DNA of 64,000 nucleotides from Arcicella rosea (GCF_014204325.1 NZ_JACHKT010000015.1:1-64000), one strand, 5' to 3'; counted from the first letter of the stretch, positions 37,681 through 47,365 are shown. Notes: generated from the letters alone by a model not told the origin. Numbers and translations: made by a program.

Positions 37681-39945
37681 TTAATCTAATACTCTTTGAA
37701 TTTCACTTTCATTAATCGTTAATGGATACTTGGCTTTTAATTGATTAAGCCATTCATCAGATAGTTGTTTTTGATAGTCTCGGGTTACTTGTCCACGAGC
37801 TTCTTTAAAAGTTTTTGTTCTTGGTTCTTCAACTTTCTGAATATTGATTGAAACAAATCTACCTTTTACGCTAATGTTTTTCTCTCCTAAAGTCCATTCA
37901 ACGGCACCTAAATACTCGTTTTCATCTTTTTTGAAATAACCTTCTTCGGCACTTAGACTATTTGGTTTTAGAGCATTGAAGCGTTTTACAACATCTTCCA
38001 TCGAATCAGATAAGAATCTAATACCAACTCTACTATTTTTACTTCTATCAGTTTTTGAGACTGGCTTATATTTACCATCGTCTTTTTCAATGATTCTCAT
38101 GGGCGATACACCACTGTTGATTAAGTAGTTCACCGCTTTTTTAGCTCTTTCAGCCGAAATACTTTCTTGCTCTTCTGGGTCAGAATTACCAGTTACTTCA
38201 ACAATATAGTCTCTGTTTTTTAAGAGAATAATGTTTAAATCGTACAGCATTTTTTGAGCATCGGCAGAGAAAGCTGACTTATCTTTTTCAAAATAAATAT
38301 CAGGAAATCTACGGTTCATCGGGTAAGGTGCTTTGGCTAACAGCGTTTTGGCTTGTTCCAAAGTCTCTTTACGGTCGCTAGTGATTACTTTCGCTAAAAC
38401 TCTGTGCGTGTATTGATATTGGTCGATATGCTGATTATAGAACTTTACTTGTGCTAAAGAATCTAGTGATTTTTCAAATACGTTATCGTTCAACATCTGC
38501 TTTTGAAGAATCCCTTCTCTATATTCTTGAATATCAGCACGAAATTCTGGGAATTTTACTTCAAGATTAGCTTCTTCAAACCTTAGGTTTTGATTTTCTA
38601 CAAATTGATCGTACCAATCAAGGGGAGTTTTTTCGTCAAGTGCTTTTAGTTTGGCTAATTGACGCTGATGTTTTGTGACGAAAGTATAAAAATCTTTAAC
38701 CGTTGAAATCGATTGATTGATTGTGAAAATTGTTTTACTTAGATAATCTTCCGAACCAATTCTGTCTTTGTAGAAATTGTCGATAGCTTCTTGTTTTACC
38801 GAAACCGTTTCTTGGAAATTATTATCTTTTTGTAAACGCTTTACTAAATTATTTTTGATGATGACATTGCGTGAAGCATCAGCATTTATTTTTTGGCGAA
38901 TAAAAGGTGCCATTTCATCATATTTTGGCAAACTTTTCTTTTCAATAAGTCTGAAAATATGCCAACCCAAGGAAGTCTGAATTGGTAAAGTGTAGTCGTT
39001 CTTTTCTTTTAATGCAAAAACTGTTTCTACAATTTTCTGGTCAATTAAGGTGCCCGCATCCCAAAATCTATTCATTACTCCTCCATTATCTTTGGTGCGT
39101 GGGTCTTCAGAAAATGCTCGGCAAACTCCTTCAAAAGGTTCATTTCTTTTAAGATATTCGTAAGCTTCGTCAATTTTCTTTTTTGCTGCCGAAGCTTCAG
39201 CTGAAGAAGCATTAGGAGCAAGGCTAACAAGAATATGAGCCAATTTTACTTTTCCTCTGAAAGAATGTCTATCTAATACTTTTATTAAATGAAAACCTTT
39301 ATTGGTTCTAAAAGGAATAGACATTTCACCTTTTGGAGTATTGTAGGCGGCAGTTTCAAAAGTATAATTATTTTCTAATACTGACAAAAAGCCTAAATCT
39401 CCGCCTTTTACGGCTGAGTAAGTATCTTTAGAATTTGTTTTGGCTAATTGTTCAAATGATTCGCCTTTGGTGATTCTAGCTCTGAGTGTCCTTAGTTCGT
39501 TATAAGCAGCCATTGTATCTGCTGGACTAGCATTTTTGGCTAATGGAATAAAAATCTGGGCTACTCTTACTTCCTCACGCATTCTTTCATACGATTCTTG
39601 GATGAGCTTTTCTAATACCTGTTTATCAACTAAATATGGATTGGCTAATTCTTTGCGATAAGTATCTATTTCTTCACGAAAAGCACGAGTAGTATCTTTA
39701 CCCATACGCTCTGCGGCATATACAATTAACTTATAATTGATGTAATTATTGATAAATTCTTTCTGATTGTCTTTTCTGATACTATCACTTTGAAGAAGCT
39801 TTTGGTAGGTTTGGGCGAATTCTTTTGAGTTGATAGTCCTATTCCCGATTTTAAGTACATAATTTTCATTTTGAGCTTCGGCACTGACTACCGTTATCAA
39901 TAATAATGCAATTATTCTGTATATTCTGGTTAGTGATTTATTCAT
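37681..39945 (-). CDS. Periplasmic PPIase with an embedded OmpA-like domain
   Basis: A 754-residue exported protein. Signal peptide (to residue 24), N-terminal SurA-like helices (about 30-125), two parvulin domains (about 130-240 with YSAVKGGDLGFLSV, and 245-345 with FSEDPRTKDNGGVMNRFW), a helical linker, and then at about 555-645 an OmpA-like segment: RRFPDIYFEKDKSAFSADAQ, VTGNSDPEEQESISAERAKK, AVNYLINSGVSPMRI, KNSRVGIRFL. A C-terminal region with EYLGAVEWTLGEK follows. OmpA domains usually bind peptidoglycan, so this chaperone may be tethered to the wall; some of the peptidoglycan-contacting residues look altered, so binding needs testing. Confidence 0.85.
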   Translation of the reverse strand: MNKSLTRIYRIIALLLITVVSAEAQNENYVLKIGNRTINSKEFAQTYQKLLQSDSIRKDNQKEFINNYINYKLIVYAAERMGKDTTRAFREEIDTYRKELANPYLVDKQVLEKLIQESYERMREEVRVAQIFIPLAKNASPADTMAAYNELRTLRARITKGESFEQLAKTNSKDTYSAVKGGDLGFLSVLENNYTFETAAYNTPKGEMSIPFRTNKGFHLIKVLDRHSFRGKVKLAHILVSLAPNASSAEASAAKKKIDEAYEYLKRNEPFEGVCRAFSEDPRTKDNGGVMNRFWDAGTLIDQKIVETVFALKEKNDYTLPIQTSLGWHIFRLIEKKSLPKYDEMAPFIRQKINADASRNVIIKNNLVKRLQKDNNFQETVSVKQEAIDNFYKDRIGSEDYLSKTIFTINQSISTVKDFYTFVTKHQRQLAKLKALDEKTPLDWYDQFVENQNLRFEEANLEVKFPEFRADIQEYREGILQKQMLNDNVFEKSLDSLAQVKFYNQHIDQYQYTHRVLAKVITSDRKETLEQAKTLLAKAPYPMNRRFPDIYFEKDKSAFSADAQKMLYDLNIILLKNRDYIVEVTGNSDPEEQESISAERAKKAVNYLINSGVSPMRIIEKDDGKYKPVSKTDRSKNSRVGIRFLSDSMEDVVKRFNALKPNSLSAEEGYFKKDENEYLGAVEWTLGEKNISVKGRFVSINIQKVEEPRTKTFKEARGQVTRDYQKQLSDEWLNQLKAKYPLTINESEIQRVLD

Positions 39946-40196
39946 TATTTTTCAATCTTAATTGTTTGAAGCAATTATTTTCAAACCTTGATACCCTAAA
40001 ATTTATTCGCTTCAACACACAAAACGTATAAGTACATAGTACCTTATGTAACTATTAAATGCTTATGTTTATTGTAAGTGAATTACAAAAATATAAATAA
40101 AAAACCAGCAAAGTATTATGCACATTTTATTAAAAAACGGACATATTAAGATAACTTGGTGTTTATTAGTAGATTACTATTGCTGCAAAAAAAGAA
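39946..40196. other. Intergenic region
   Basis: About 250 AT-rich bases upstream of the PPIase-OmpA gene and downstream of the lipoprotein gene. I see no gene or strong hairpin; it presumably holds the leftward promoter. Confidence 0.4.
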
Positions 40197-40931
40197 TCAA
40201 CGGATTTTTAATTCATAAGTGAGTTTGTATCGGAAAGTGTTTTTGAGATGTTCTCCCTCAAAGATTAAATTAACAGGATAGCTTTTTTGAGTATTTGAGA
40301 GAGAATCTAATTTTAATTCAAAAGTACTTTGTCCAAGTAAATCGTCTTGATCGAAGCGTTCGGCAACTTTCAATCCTAAACCAGCAGCTTGCAAACTGGC
40401 AAAAACAATTGCCAAAGGAGTTTCGTATTCTGCAATGTTGATGATAGTTGCGGGGATTTTTGCTAAACCACCTAATTCATTGATTTTCTTGATGGTACTC
40501 ATTGCTTTTTCATAATTATCAATTTCCATCAAAATCACAGATGACAATAATTTACCTTTTTCAGGAATAACAATTTCTAGTTTCTTGAACTGGTCAGCTT
40601 TAATAATTTGTCCTTTTTTTACGCTTTCTACTCCCCATGAATTATTAACTACTTTCAAAATTTTCTTGTTCTCATCAACCACTGTTAATGCGTAAGTCAA
40701 TGAAACTTCATCTGCAAAACTTAAATCTTCCTCCAAATCAATGGCTTCAATTGATTTAATAGAGATTTCTACAATTTTATCTTTTTTTACCACAGGTGTT
40801 GTAACTGTACTGGTTGTACTGGCTACTTTAGCACTTTTACAAGCAGAAAAACAAAGGCTGATAGCAAAGAAGAAAACGATTTTTTTGAAAGTAAAACGCT
40901 TTCCGATATGTTGAAGATGAATAGAAAACAT
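40197..40931 (-). CDS. Lipoprotein of unknown function, 244 aa
   Basis: Exported lipoprotein: hydrophobic signal FKKIVFFFAISLCFSAC with lipobox FSAC at about residue 31, then a Thr/Ser/Val linker and a mature domain of beta-strand character (EISIKSIEAIDLEEDLSF, ITYELKIR at the end). The repeating 'function of a C2-like sandwich' impression is weak; I do not recognise a family. It lies in the same direction as the isomerase genes, 250 bp upstream of the larger one. Confidence 0.65.
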   Translation of the reverse strand: MFSIHLQHIGKRFTFKKIVFFFAISLCFSACKSAKVASTTSTVTTPVVKKDKIVEISIKSIEAIDLEEDLSFADEVSLTYALTVVDENKKILKVVNNSWGVESVKKGQIIKADQFKKLEIVIPEKGKLLSSVILMEIDNYEKAMSTIKKINELGGLAKIPATIINIAEYETPLAIVFASLQAAGLGLKVAERFDQDDLLGQSTFELKLDSLSNTQKSYPVNLIFEGEHLKNTFRYKLTYELKIR

Positions 40932-41110
40932 CGTGATAGTGTTAGTGATTTTGTTTAATACTCAAAATAGGGCATTTCTGTGCTTCTTTGCAAATTTTCT
41001 TTTAAGTGATTAAGGAAGTCAATCGTATTCATTAAATCTTGGTATTTACCAACTTTTATAAAATATCAGTTAATCAACTTTGTAACATCAAATTAAAATC
41101 TCATCAAATA

Positions 41111-41701
41111 ATGACAATTATTATGAAATGTATTGAAAATAAAGTTTTAATCAGCCATTTAGAAGATAGACTTGAACTACATTTGAAAGAGAGTATCAGT
41201 CTTTTTCAAAATCTTCATGAAAGTGTTTTATTAAAACCTGCCAGTAATGGAGGCTGGAGTATCGCCCAATGTTTGGAACATCTAAATACTTACGGAAGAT
41301 ATTACTTGCCTGTCATTAAAAAAGCGCTGGAAAATCAACCTCAGCAGGAGGGAAGCTTATTATTCAAAAGTTCGTATTTAGGGGCATATTTTACGCAATT
41401 GATAGAGCCAAGAGAAAAAATGAGAAAATTGAAAGCGGCTAAAAAACATACTCCTCCTATAAATTTGAATCCTTATTTGGTAGTTGCCGAGTTTATAGAA
41501 CAACAAGAAGAATTATTGAAATTACTTAAACAGAGTGTAAGGGTTGATATGAACACCATTCGTATTCCGATTTCAATTACCAAGTGGATAAAATTAAAAT
41601 TGGGCGATATATTCCAGTTTTTGATTGCTCATAATCAACGCCATATCATGCAAGCAAAACGTAATTTATATATCAGTTATAACGTACCTGTAGAAGATTA
41701 A
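41111..41701 (+). CDS. DinB-family protein
   Basis: A four-helix-bundle DinB/YfiT-like protein of about 197 residues. Segments typical of the family are visible: PASNGGWSIAQCLEHLNTYG (metal histidine in the first half) and FLIAHNQRHIMQAKRNL (HxxxH pair), so the three-histidine metal site is plausible. Members include metal-dependent thiol transferases and uncharacterised stress proteins; the role here is unknown. I chose the ATG at 41111 (another is at 41123); the frame is open to a TTG at 41039 without added homology. A repeat element follows 56 bp downstream. Confidence 0.82.
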   Translation: MTIIMKCIENKVLISHLEDRLELHLKESISLFQNLHESVLLKPASNGGWSIAQCLEHLNTYGRYYLPVIKKALENQPQQEGSLLFKSSYLGAYFTQLIEPREKMRKLKAAKKHTPPINLNPYLVVAEFIEQQEELLKLLKQSVRVDMNTIRIPISITKWIKLKLGDIFQFLIAHNQRHIMQAKRNLYISYNVPVED

Positions 41702-41756
41702 ACTTCTTTTCTGTTTATTTAATATCAAGCGTAGGTTATCGCTATGTTTATCAAGA

Positions 41757-41998
41757 AAACATGAGTCATCCCGAATTTTCTCTTGAAAAAGTGAATTTTA
41801 AAAGATTTCAATGTTTTTTGGATTGGTTCTCGTCCTTACTTTTTGCCTTGATGCAAAAAGTAACAAAAAAATCAAGAATTCCTAAACTCGCTTCGCTCAA
41901 ACAGTAGGAATTCGTTGTTCATCAATCACAAAAAAGCGGTCGAAATTAGTTTTTCGACCGCTTTTTTGTGATTTTAAAATTCGGGATGACTCATGTTT
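41757..41998 (-). repeat. Modular inverted-repeat (MITE-like) element, copy 3
   Basis: A 242-bp element, inverted relative to copies 1 and 2. Terminal inverted repeats at 41757-41779 and 41976-41998 are exact complements of each other. It shares with copy 2 the hairpin (41929-41968) and the middle segment with CTCAAACAGTAGGAATTCG, but its other arm (about 41780-41865) carries a different sequence around a related palindromic core CTTACTTTTT...AAAAAGTAAC. It ends 69 bp before the DUF2851 start codon. Confidence 0.8.
41929..41968. terminator. Bidirectional terminator-like hairpin inside repeat copy 3
   Basis: CAAAAAAGCGGTCGAAA pairs with TTTCGACCGCTTTTTTG around a short loop; sequence is the exact reverse complement of the hairpin in copy 2. 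It may terminate the DinB transcript. Confidence 0.7.
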
Positions 41999-42067
41999 CT
42001 TTTTTATTTTTTGATAAAAATCCCTCAAACTCATTATTTTTGTTTAAACAATTATTTTGAAACACTT

Positions 42068-43360
42068 ATGAACGAGGCTTTTCTACACTTTCTCTGGCAA
42101 TTTCAATATTTTGATAAATCTTGCCTGCAAACTACTGATAATGAATCGCTACAAGTTATCAAAATTGGTAACTACAATACCAATGCTGGTGCTGATTTTC
42201 AGGATGCTCGTGTTCTGATTGGTGAAGTAGAATGGGCTGGTGCTGTAGAAATTCATCTAAAGTCTTCAGACTGGAATCTTCATGAACATCAAACAGATAC
42301 TGCTTACCAAAATGTAATTCTTCACGTAGTTTGGGAAGACGACAAACCGATTCTTCGAAGTGATAATACTAAAATTCCAACGTTGATACTTTCAGATAAA
42401 ACGGACAATACTTTAACCCAAAAGTACTTTAATTTGATAGAAAGTAAAGCGTTGATTCCTTGTCAATCTCAGTTCGGTCAAGTGAGTGAACTCAAAAAAA
42501 TGGCGATGTTGGATAAAGTATTAATGCAGAGACTTGCTACGAAGTCATCCACTATTCATGAATTGCTTACCCAAAACAAACAAGATTGGGAAGAAACAGC
42601 TTACCAAGTATTGGCAAAAAACTTCGGATTTAAACTTAATGCCGAGCCTTTTATCAGACTAGCACAAAATTTACCGCTGAAAGTTTTAAGTAAACATCGG
42701 GATAATCTTTTTCAAATAGAAGCTTTACTTTTTGGCGTAGCGGGTTTTCTTACTGTCAATAATGTTGAAGTTGAAGATGAGTATCAAAGTAAATTAGCCA
42801 AAGAGTTTCAATTCCTAGCTGCAAAATATCAATTGCAAGAAAAAGTACTTGGTTTGCACGAATGGAAGTTTTTACGGCTCAGACCTGCTAATTTTCCAAC
42901 GGTTCGTTTGGCACAGTTTGCCAAAATTATTCAAGAAAATATCAATCTATTTTCTGTGATGTTATACCTTGAAAATGTAGCAAACGTTACTAAAATTATG
43001 CGAGTGAAACAATCTGCTTATTGGCAAGAGCATTATTTGTTTGGCAAAAAGGCAAATGGGAAAGTAGCAATTATTGGGGAAAGCTCTATCGAAAATATCA
43101 TCATCAATACCATCATTCCTTTACTTGTTACTTATAGTCAGCAGAAAGATGATGCTCGTTATATCGAAAAAGCAATCCGCTTTTTGGAGGAATTACCTGC
43201 CGAAGAAAATAAGATTACAAAACATTGGCAAAGTTTAGCTTTACCAATGAAGTCAGCTTTTGATTCTCAAGCAGGTATTGAATGGTTCAATGTATTTTGT
43301 CAGTATAAAAAATGTCTTTCTTGCGAAGTTGGTATCAGTTTGTTGCGAGAAAAGCTATAA
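42068..43360 (+). CDS. DUF2851 family protein
   Basis: A 430-residue cytoplasmic protein of the Bacteroidota-specific DUF2851 family; function unknown. The start ATG at 42068 gives the typical NEAFLHFLWQFQYFDKS opening, with 25 open but unlikely codons upstream that run into repeat copy 3. Recognisable conserved parts are GNYNTNAGADFQDARVLIG, WAGAVEIHLKSSDWNLH, HVVWEDD and a C-terminal Cys-containing CQYKKCLSCEVG segment. The D-F-x-x-A and H-x-K-x-S-D pattern resembles a nuclease-like acidic core, but that is only an impression. Convergent, overlapping by 6 bp with upp. Confidence 0.85.
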   Translation: MNEAFLHFLWQFQYFDKSCLQTTDNESLQVIKIGNYNTNAGADFQDARVLIGEVEWAGAVEIHLKSSDWNLHEHQTDTAYQNVILHVVWEDDKPILRSDNTKIPTLILSDKTDNTLTQKYFNLIESKALIPCQSQFGQVSELKKMAMLDKVLMQRLATKSSTIHELLTQNKQDWEETAYQVLAKNFGFKLNAEPFIRLAQNLPLKVLSKHRDNLFQIEALLFGVAGFLTVNNVEVEDEYQSKLAKEFQFLAAKYQLQEKVLGLHEWKFLRLRPANFPTVRLAQFAKIIQENINLFSVMLYLENVANVTKIMRVKQSAYWQEHYLFGKKANGKVAIIGESSIENIIINTIIPLLVTYSQQKDDARYIEKAIRFLEELPAEENKITKHWQSLALPMKSAFDSQAGIEWFNVFCQYKKCLSCEVGISLLREKL

Positions 43361-43999
43361 TTTTAATCCAAATGCTAAATCACCAGCATCGCCCAAACCT
43401 GGCACGATGTAATATTTCTCATTCAAATATTCATCAAGTGTTCCTACAAAAAGTGTGGCTTCGGGTAAGTGTTCTTTCAAGAAAGTAACACCTTCAGGAG
43501 CAGCAATGGCAGCAGAAATAATTACTTTAGCTGGCTTGCCATACTTCAATAAAGCTTGATAAGATTTCAACAAAGATTTTCCAGTAGCCAACATGGGATC
43601 GATTAAAATAATGGTTTTATCCGTTAAATCTGGACTTGCCAAATAATCCATTTCTACTTCAAAGCTCTCATCGGCAAGGTGTTTTCCTCTGTAAGCACCT
43701 ATAAAAGCATTTTCGGCTTTATCGAAAACATTAATGAAACCCTGATGAAAAGGTAAACTTGCCCGAAGAATGGTTACCAACACAGGCTGATTAGCTAATA
43801 ATTCTGTTTTTGAAATGGCTAAAGGGCTTTGCACTTCGGCACTTTGGTAGGAAAGTGTTTGTGAAATTTCATAAGCTAATACTTCTCCTAATCGCTCCAA
43901 ATTTTTCCGAAATCTCATCGAATCTTGTTGGATTTTTACATCACGAAGTTCAGCGATGAAGTGGTTCGCTATCGAGTTCTTTGAAGTTAAGATAAACAT
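43355..43999 (-). CDS. upp: Uracil phosphoribosyltransferase
   Basis: Salvage enzyme converting uracil and PRPP to UMP. The 214-residue protein has the type I phosphoribosyltransferase fold with TILRASLPFHQGF, the PRPP-binding loop LIDPMLATGKSLLKSY and the C-terminal uracil-binding VPGLGDAGDLAFG. All are intact. It is the last of a leftward series (45186 to 43355: DUF1003, pentapeptide protein, upp) with gaps of 21-35 bp, so cotranscription is likely. Its stop overlaps the 3' end of the convergent DUF2851 gene. Confidence 0.95.
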   Translation of the reverse strand: MFILTSKNSIANHFIAELRDVKIQQDSMRFRKNLERLGEVLAYEISQTLSYQSAEVQSPLAISKTELLANQPVLVTILRASLPFHQGFINVFDKAENAFIGAYRGKHLADESFEVEMDYLASPDLTDKTIILIDPMLATGKSLLKSYQALLKYGKPAKVIISAAIAAPEGVTFLKEHLPEATLFVGTLDEYLNEKYYIVPGLGDAGDLAFGLKL

Positions 44000-44034
44000 A
44001 GTTTTCGTTTAGAATAAAGTTTCAAGGCTATTTT

Positions 44035-44604
44035 TTACTCAATCACAATATCATATTGATACAGTAAGCCTCTTATGCCATCGTAAGAAAATTTCGCTTT
44101 TTTGATGTTATTTTTTTCTGGATTGATGGCGTAATGTTCGGCTGTTCTAAAATCTGTTTGAGTTAGATTGGTTTGTTCAAAAACAGTATTTAATAAATCA
44201 CAATGATTAAAAGTTGCTCCCGTTAAATCTGCTTCACTAAAATTTGCTTCTTGAATCTGACAATGTTCAAATTTAGTTTTCTTTAATTTGTTCTTGAAAA
44301 AGTAAGTATAATTTAACGAACAATTTTTAAAATATACTGAAAATAAGAATTCTTTACTGATACTAAAATCTACACCAATGATTTTACAATCAATGAATTT
44401 TACCGTTTTTAAACTTGTATTGTTCAAATTGACGCTACTAAGATTACAACTCTCGAAAGTACAATCAATGAAATCTTTGTTGGATAGATTCGTGTTTGAA
44501 AAATCACAGTTTTTGAAAGTGCAACTATCGTACTCTTTTCCTAAAATTACTTGTTTTGAAAAGTCGATTTTTTCAAAAACTTGTTCATAAAATTCTTCGT
44601 TCAT
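44035..44604 (-). CDS. Pentapeptide-repeat protein
   Basis: A 189-residue protein built almost wholly of pentapeptide repeats of A/C/S-D/N-L/F-x-x type (for example CDFSNTNLSNKDF, CNLSSVNLNNTSL, ANFSEADLTGATF, CDLLNTVFEQTNLTQTDF), forming a right-handed quadrilateral beta helix. The size, cysteine-rich repeats and closing TAEHYAINPEKNNIKKAKF and GIRGLLYQYDIVIE resemble the Qnr/McbG group, some of which shield DNA gyrase from quinolones. Whether this one does is unknown. Cytoplasmic; it lies between DUF1003 and upp. Confidence 0.88.
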   Translation of the reverse strand: MNEEFYEQVFEKIDFSKQVILGKEYDSCTFKNCDFSNTNLSNKDFIDCTFESCNLSSVNLNNTSLKTVKFIDCKIIGVDFSISKEFLFSVYFKNCSLNYTYFFKNKLKKTKFEHCQIQEANFSEADLTGATFNHCDLLNTVFEQTNLTQTDFRTAEHYAINPEKNNIKKAKFSYDGIRGLLYQYDIVIE

Positions 44605-44625
44605 TCTTGTATATTTTATCGAAAA

Positions 44626-45186
44626 CTAAAGCTTTTTATTATCCATCTTATCAAGTTTCTTCTTGATTTCTTCAAGCAACGCAAATTGTTTTGCCTGAGA
44701 TTCAAACAACGTTTTGATTTGTTCTTCCAATAATAAATCCATCTTCTGTTGTAAACTTCTGATTTGCATTTCTGCTTTCAAATTAATCAAATAGTCATTT
44801 TCGCTTCTCATTCTATCTTTTTCTTCCTGACGATTCTGGCTCATCATGATGATTGGTGCTTGCAAAGCGGCAATACATGAAAGTATCAAATTCATCAAGA
44901 TAAAAGGGTAGGGGTCAAATCGATATTGAACAATCATGACGGTATTGAAAATAATCCAAAGTGTGAGGATTACCCCAAACATGATGATAAATTTCCAACT
45001 TCCACCAAACTGAGCGACTTTGTCTGATATAGCTTGCCCTTTTGTGATGGTTTCGATAGGTGGATTGAGAAGATTCTGGACAATCAAGCGTTCAGATTTT
45101 ATCGTTTCTTCAACGATTTCGTGAAGCTTTTTCAAATGCAGATTTTCATCAGCTAAAAGTTGCTCAACATTAAAGTCTTTTTTCAT
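44626..45186 (-). CDS. DUF1003 membrane protein
   Basis: A 186-residue membrane protein with the DUF1003 signature: GQAISDKVAQFGGSWKFI before the first helix, two membrane segments (about 70-90 and 95-120, FIIMFGVILTLWIIFNTVM and FILMNLILSCIAALQAPII), the conserved IIMMSQNRQEEKDRMRSEND, and a C-terminal coiled coil. Function is unknown; the family is widespread. First of the probable three-gene unit ending with upp. Confidence 0.9.
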   Translation of the reverse strand: MKKDFNVEQLLADENLHLKKLHEIVEETIKSERLIVQNLLNPPIETITKGQAISDKVAQFGGSWKFIIMFGVILTLWIIFNTVMIVQYRFDPYPFILMNLILSCIAALQAPIIMMSQNRQEEKDRMRSENDYLINLKAEMQIRSLQQKMDLLLEEQIKTLFESQAKQFALLEEIKKKLDKMDNKKL

Positions 45187-45266
45187 GGTAAATTATTGAA
45201 ATGTGTGTTAAATAATAGACACGAACTGTGGAACGTTTTTTTAGCAATAGATGAAAGAGATTGAAA

Positions 45267-46448
45267 TTACAGCTTAAACAATCTTTCTAAATGATGATAT
45301 TCTATGCCAAAGTACTCTTTTGTAGCTTTTAGTTTTGCTAAAATCTCTTCTCTTTTTGACCCAGCATTCGGACTTTTAATCCCTACTACCAATACATTTT
45401 TAGGCGTATGAGCGTCTGAAATAAATTGAAACACTTTAGTTTTATAACCGAAGTATTCCAAAATCATCGCTCTGATACCGTCTGTTACCATTTCTGCTTG
45501 TCGCTCTAAAAAGATGCCGTACTTCGTCAAGAAATCTAATTCGTTGGATGCTTTATGTTTTTCAATTTCTCTTCTGATTTGTTTATGACAACAAGGTGCA
45601 ACCACAATCAAATCGGCATTAGCAGTGATTCCTTTATAAATGGCATCGTCGGTAGCGGTGTCGCAAGCGTGCAAAGCAATTAAAATATTTGTACCTGTAC
45701 TATCATAATCTTCAATTGTTCCTTCCACGAAATTGAGTGTTGAAAAACCCGTATTTTGAGCAATGTTATTACAAAGTGCCACCATGTCTGGTCGGAATTC
45801 AACGCCCGTTACTGCTGCTTCAAGCTTCAATACATTGGTTAAATAATCGTACAATGCAAAAGTTAAATAGCCTTTTCCAGAACCCATGTCAGCTACTTTC
45901 AAATGATTTTGTGTAGGAATATCTTTGATTAAAGTACTCAAAATTTCCACATAATGATTTATCTGACGATACTTGTCTTGTGCATTTTTATAAACATTTC
46001 CTGCTTCGTCAGTAATCTTTAATTCGTGTAAATAAGGTTTTTCTTGGGGCTTTATCAAGCGATTTTTCGCTTTGTCGTGTTCCAAAGAAATAGCTTTTGG
46101 ATTACTTGAATCAGTTTTACGAAGAACGGTTTTTTGATTTAATTTTTCAATAATCAAATCAAACTTGTTTGTAAAAAGTGTAGCAATATTAAAACCTTCT
46201 TGCAAAGCGTTTTCAACAGCATTGATGCCTTCCGACAGTGAAAAATTCTTTACAATATCACGAGTTTTATAGCGATAAGTAAAGCTAAGTTTTTCATCTT
46301 TCTTGATTAAAACTCTTTTGATATAAATATTCTTGAGTTGCTCTTCTGTGCCTTTATAATTGCCCAAAGAGATTTTTACGAAGGAATTATCTTGCAGACT
46401 TTCAGAGAAAGCCTTGATAAAAGTCGCTAAGTGTTCTTGTTGATTCAT
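45267..46448 (-). CDS. Class I SAM-dependent methyltransferase (METTL25/Methyltransf_32-like)
   Basis: A 393-residue cytoplasmic enzyme. About 130 N-terminal residues of unknown fold are followed by a Rossmann methyltransferase domain with SAM motif VADMGSGKGYLTFALYDYL, the acidic loop GVEFRPDMVALC, ALHACDTATDDAIY and the family-typical VVAPCCHKQIRREIEKH. This C-C-H-K pattern is characteristic of Methyltransf_32 proteins. The target (RNA or protein) is not known. An 80-bp gap separates it from DUF1003 downstream. Confidence 0.85.
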   Translation of the reverse strand: MNQQEHLATFIKAFSESLQDNSFVKISLGNYKGTEEQLKNIYIKRVLIKKDEKLSFTYRYKTRDIVKNFSLSEGINAVENALQEGFNIATLFTNKFDLIIEKLNQKTVLRKTDSSNPKAISLEHDKAKNRLIKPQEKPYLHELKITDEAGNVYKNAQDKYRQINHYVEILSTLIKDIPTQNHLKVADMGSGKGYLTFALYDYLTNVLKLEAAVTGVEFRPDMVALCNNIAQNTGFSTLNFVEGTIEDYDSTGTNILIALHACDTATDDAIYKGITANADLIVVAPCCHKQIRREIEKHKASNELDFLTKYGIFLERQAEMVTDGIRAMILEYFGYKTKVFQFISDAHTPKNVLVVGIKSPNAGSKREEILAKLKATKEYFGIEYHHLERLFKL

Positions 46449-46554
46449 GGTAATGCTAAATATGAGTTATAAATTATGATATGTGTAAAACATTGACTAA
46501 CAGTACTTTAAGGTACATTGTGGTATTATATTCCAACAAATGGACAATCTTATA

Positions 46555-46645
46555 AAAGACACAGAAAACCATAGAGAATACAAGAGTTTCACAGAGAAAC
46601 ATTGTAACAAATACTCTGTGCAACTCCATAAAACTCTGTGTATGA
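46555..46645. repeat. Degenerate inverted repeat with CACAGAG/CTCTGTG motifs
   Basis: ACACAGA and TTTCACAGAG at 46557-46600 face TACTCTGTGCAACTCC and ACTCTGTGTATGA at about 46610-46645. The arms are imperfect. It lies in the 236-bp spacer between two leftward genes. Confidence 0.35.
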
Positions 46646-46684
46646 AAATTGTCAAGTAATTAGCTTTGCTTGTTTTAACATCAA

Positions 46685-47254
46685 CTACATATCTGACTCA
46701 GCGATTTCAAATTTTTTGGGCATTTGTAATTCTTTGGCATAATAAGCCGTAGCGTATTTGTGGAGATATTCTAATAAAGTATTCATATCAGCATGAAAAT
46801 CAAATTGAATATCTGGGTGCATTTTCACTACTTTTTTCAACAAAAAATCTGTTCTTTTCACTACATAAAGTGCCAAAGTATCTGATTTTGAAGAGTATTT
46901 TTCAATCCATTTCAATTGTTTTTCAAAACACTCTTTCAGTAATTTCAAGGTTAATTCTACTTCGCCGTATTTGTCCTTGGTTACTTTTACATGACGAGTA
47001 ATTTCTGCATTGGTATAACGCATATCCATCATCAAATAGCCCGAAGAGTAATTGGTGGTATCGTATAATTTATCAATCAGTACTTTAATATCATCTCTTC
47101 TCGACTCCATCGTTAGGCTTTCTTCTACCAAAGTAAAAGTCAATTGTTGAATCAAAATATCATCTTTGCCGATGAGTCTCAATAATAATTTATCTTTCTC
47201 TTTCTGAGGCATCGCCACAATCGCCTGCTGTAATTCTTTTTCTATTTTTGCCAT
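46685..47254 (-). CDS. Hypothetical helical protein, 189 aa
   Basis: I do not recognise a named family. The protein is soluble, charged and predicted mostly helical, opening with KIEKELQQAIVAMPQKEKDKLLLRLIGKDD, which resembles the start of several Cytophagales proteins of unknown function, and containing YSSGYLMMDMRYTNAEITRHV in the middle. No export signal. Divergent from the CrtW-like gene, 93 bp apart from its GTG/ATG region. Confidence 0.7.
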   Translation of the reverse strand: MAKIEKELQQAIVAMPQKEKDKLLLRLIGKDDILIQQLTFTLVEESLTMESRRDDIKVLIDKLYDTTNYSSGYLMMDMRYTNAEITRHVKVTKDKYGEVELTLKLLKECFEKQLKWIEKYSSKSDTLALYVVKRTDFLLKKVVKMHPDIQFDFHADMNTLLEYLHKYATAYYAKELQMPKKFEIAESDM

Positions 47255-47365
47255 GTTGAATGCAAAACTGGATGCTAATGATTTATCTTATCTTTGTAAC
47301 AAAGTTAAGGATAAATGAGTTTTTAAAGTATTATTCCTGAATTACTTGTGCCGACACACATTCTT

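Noticed and set aside
46555-46645. Insertion-sequence end
   Set aside because: The CACAGAG/CTCTGTG arms are imperfect, there is no transposase and no target duplication.
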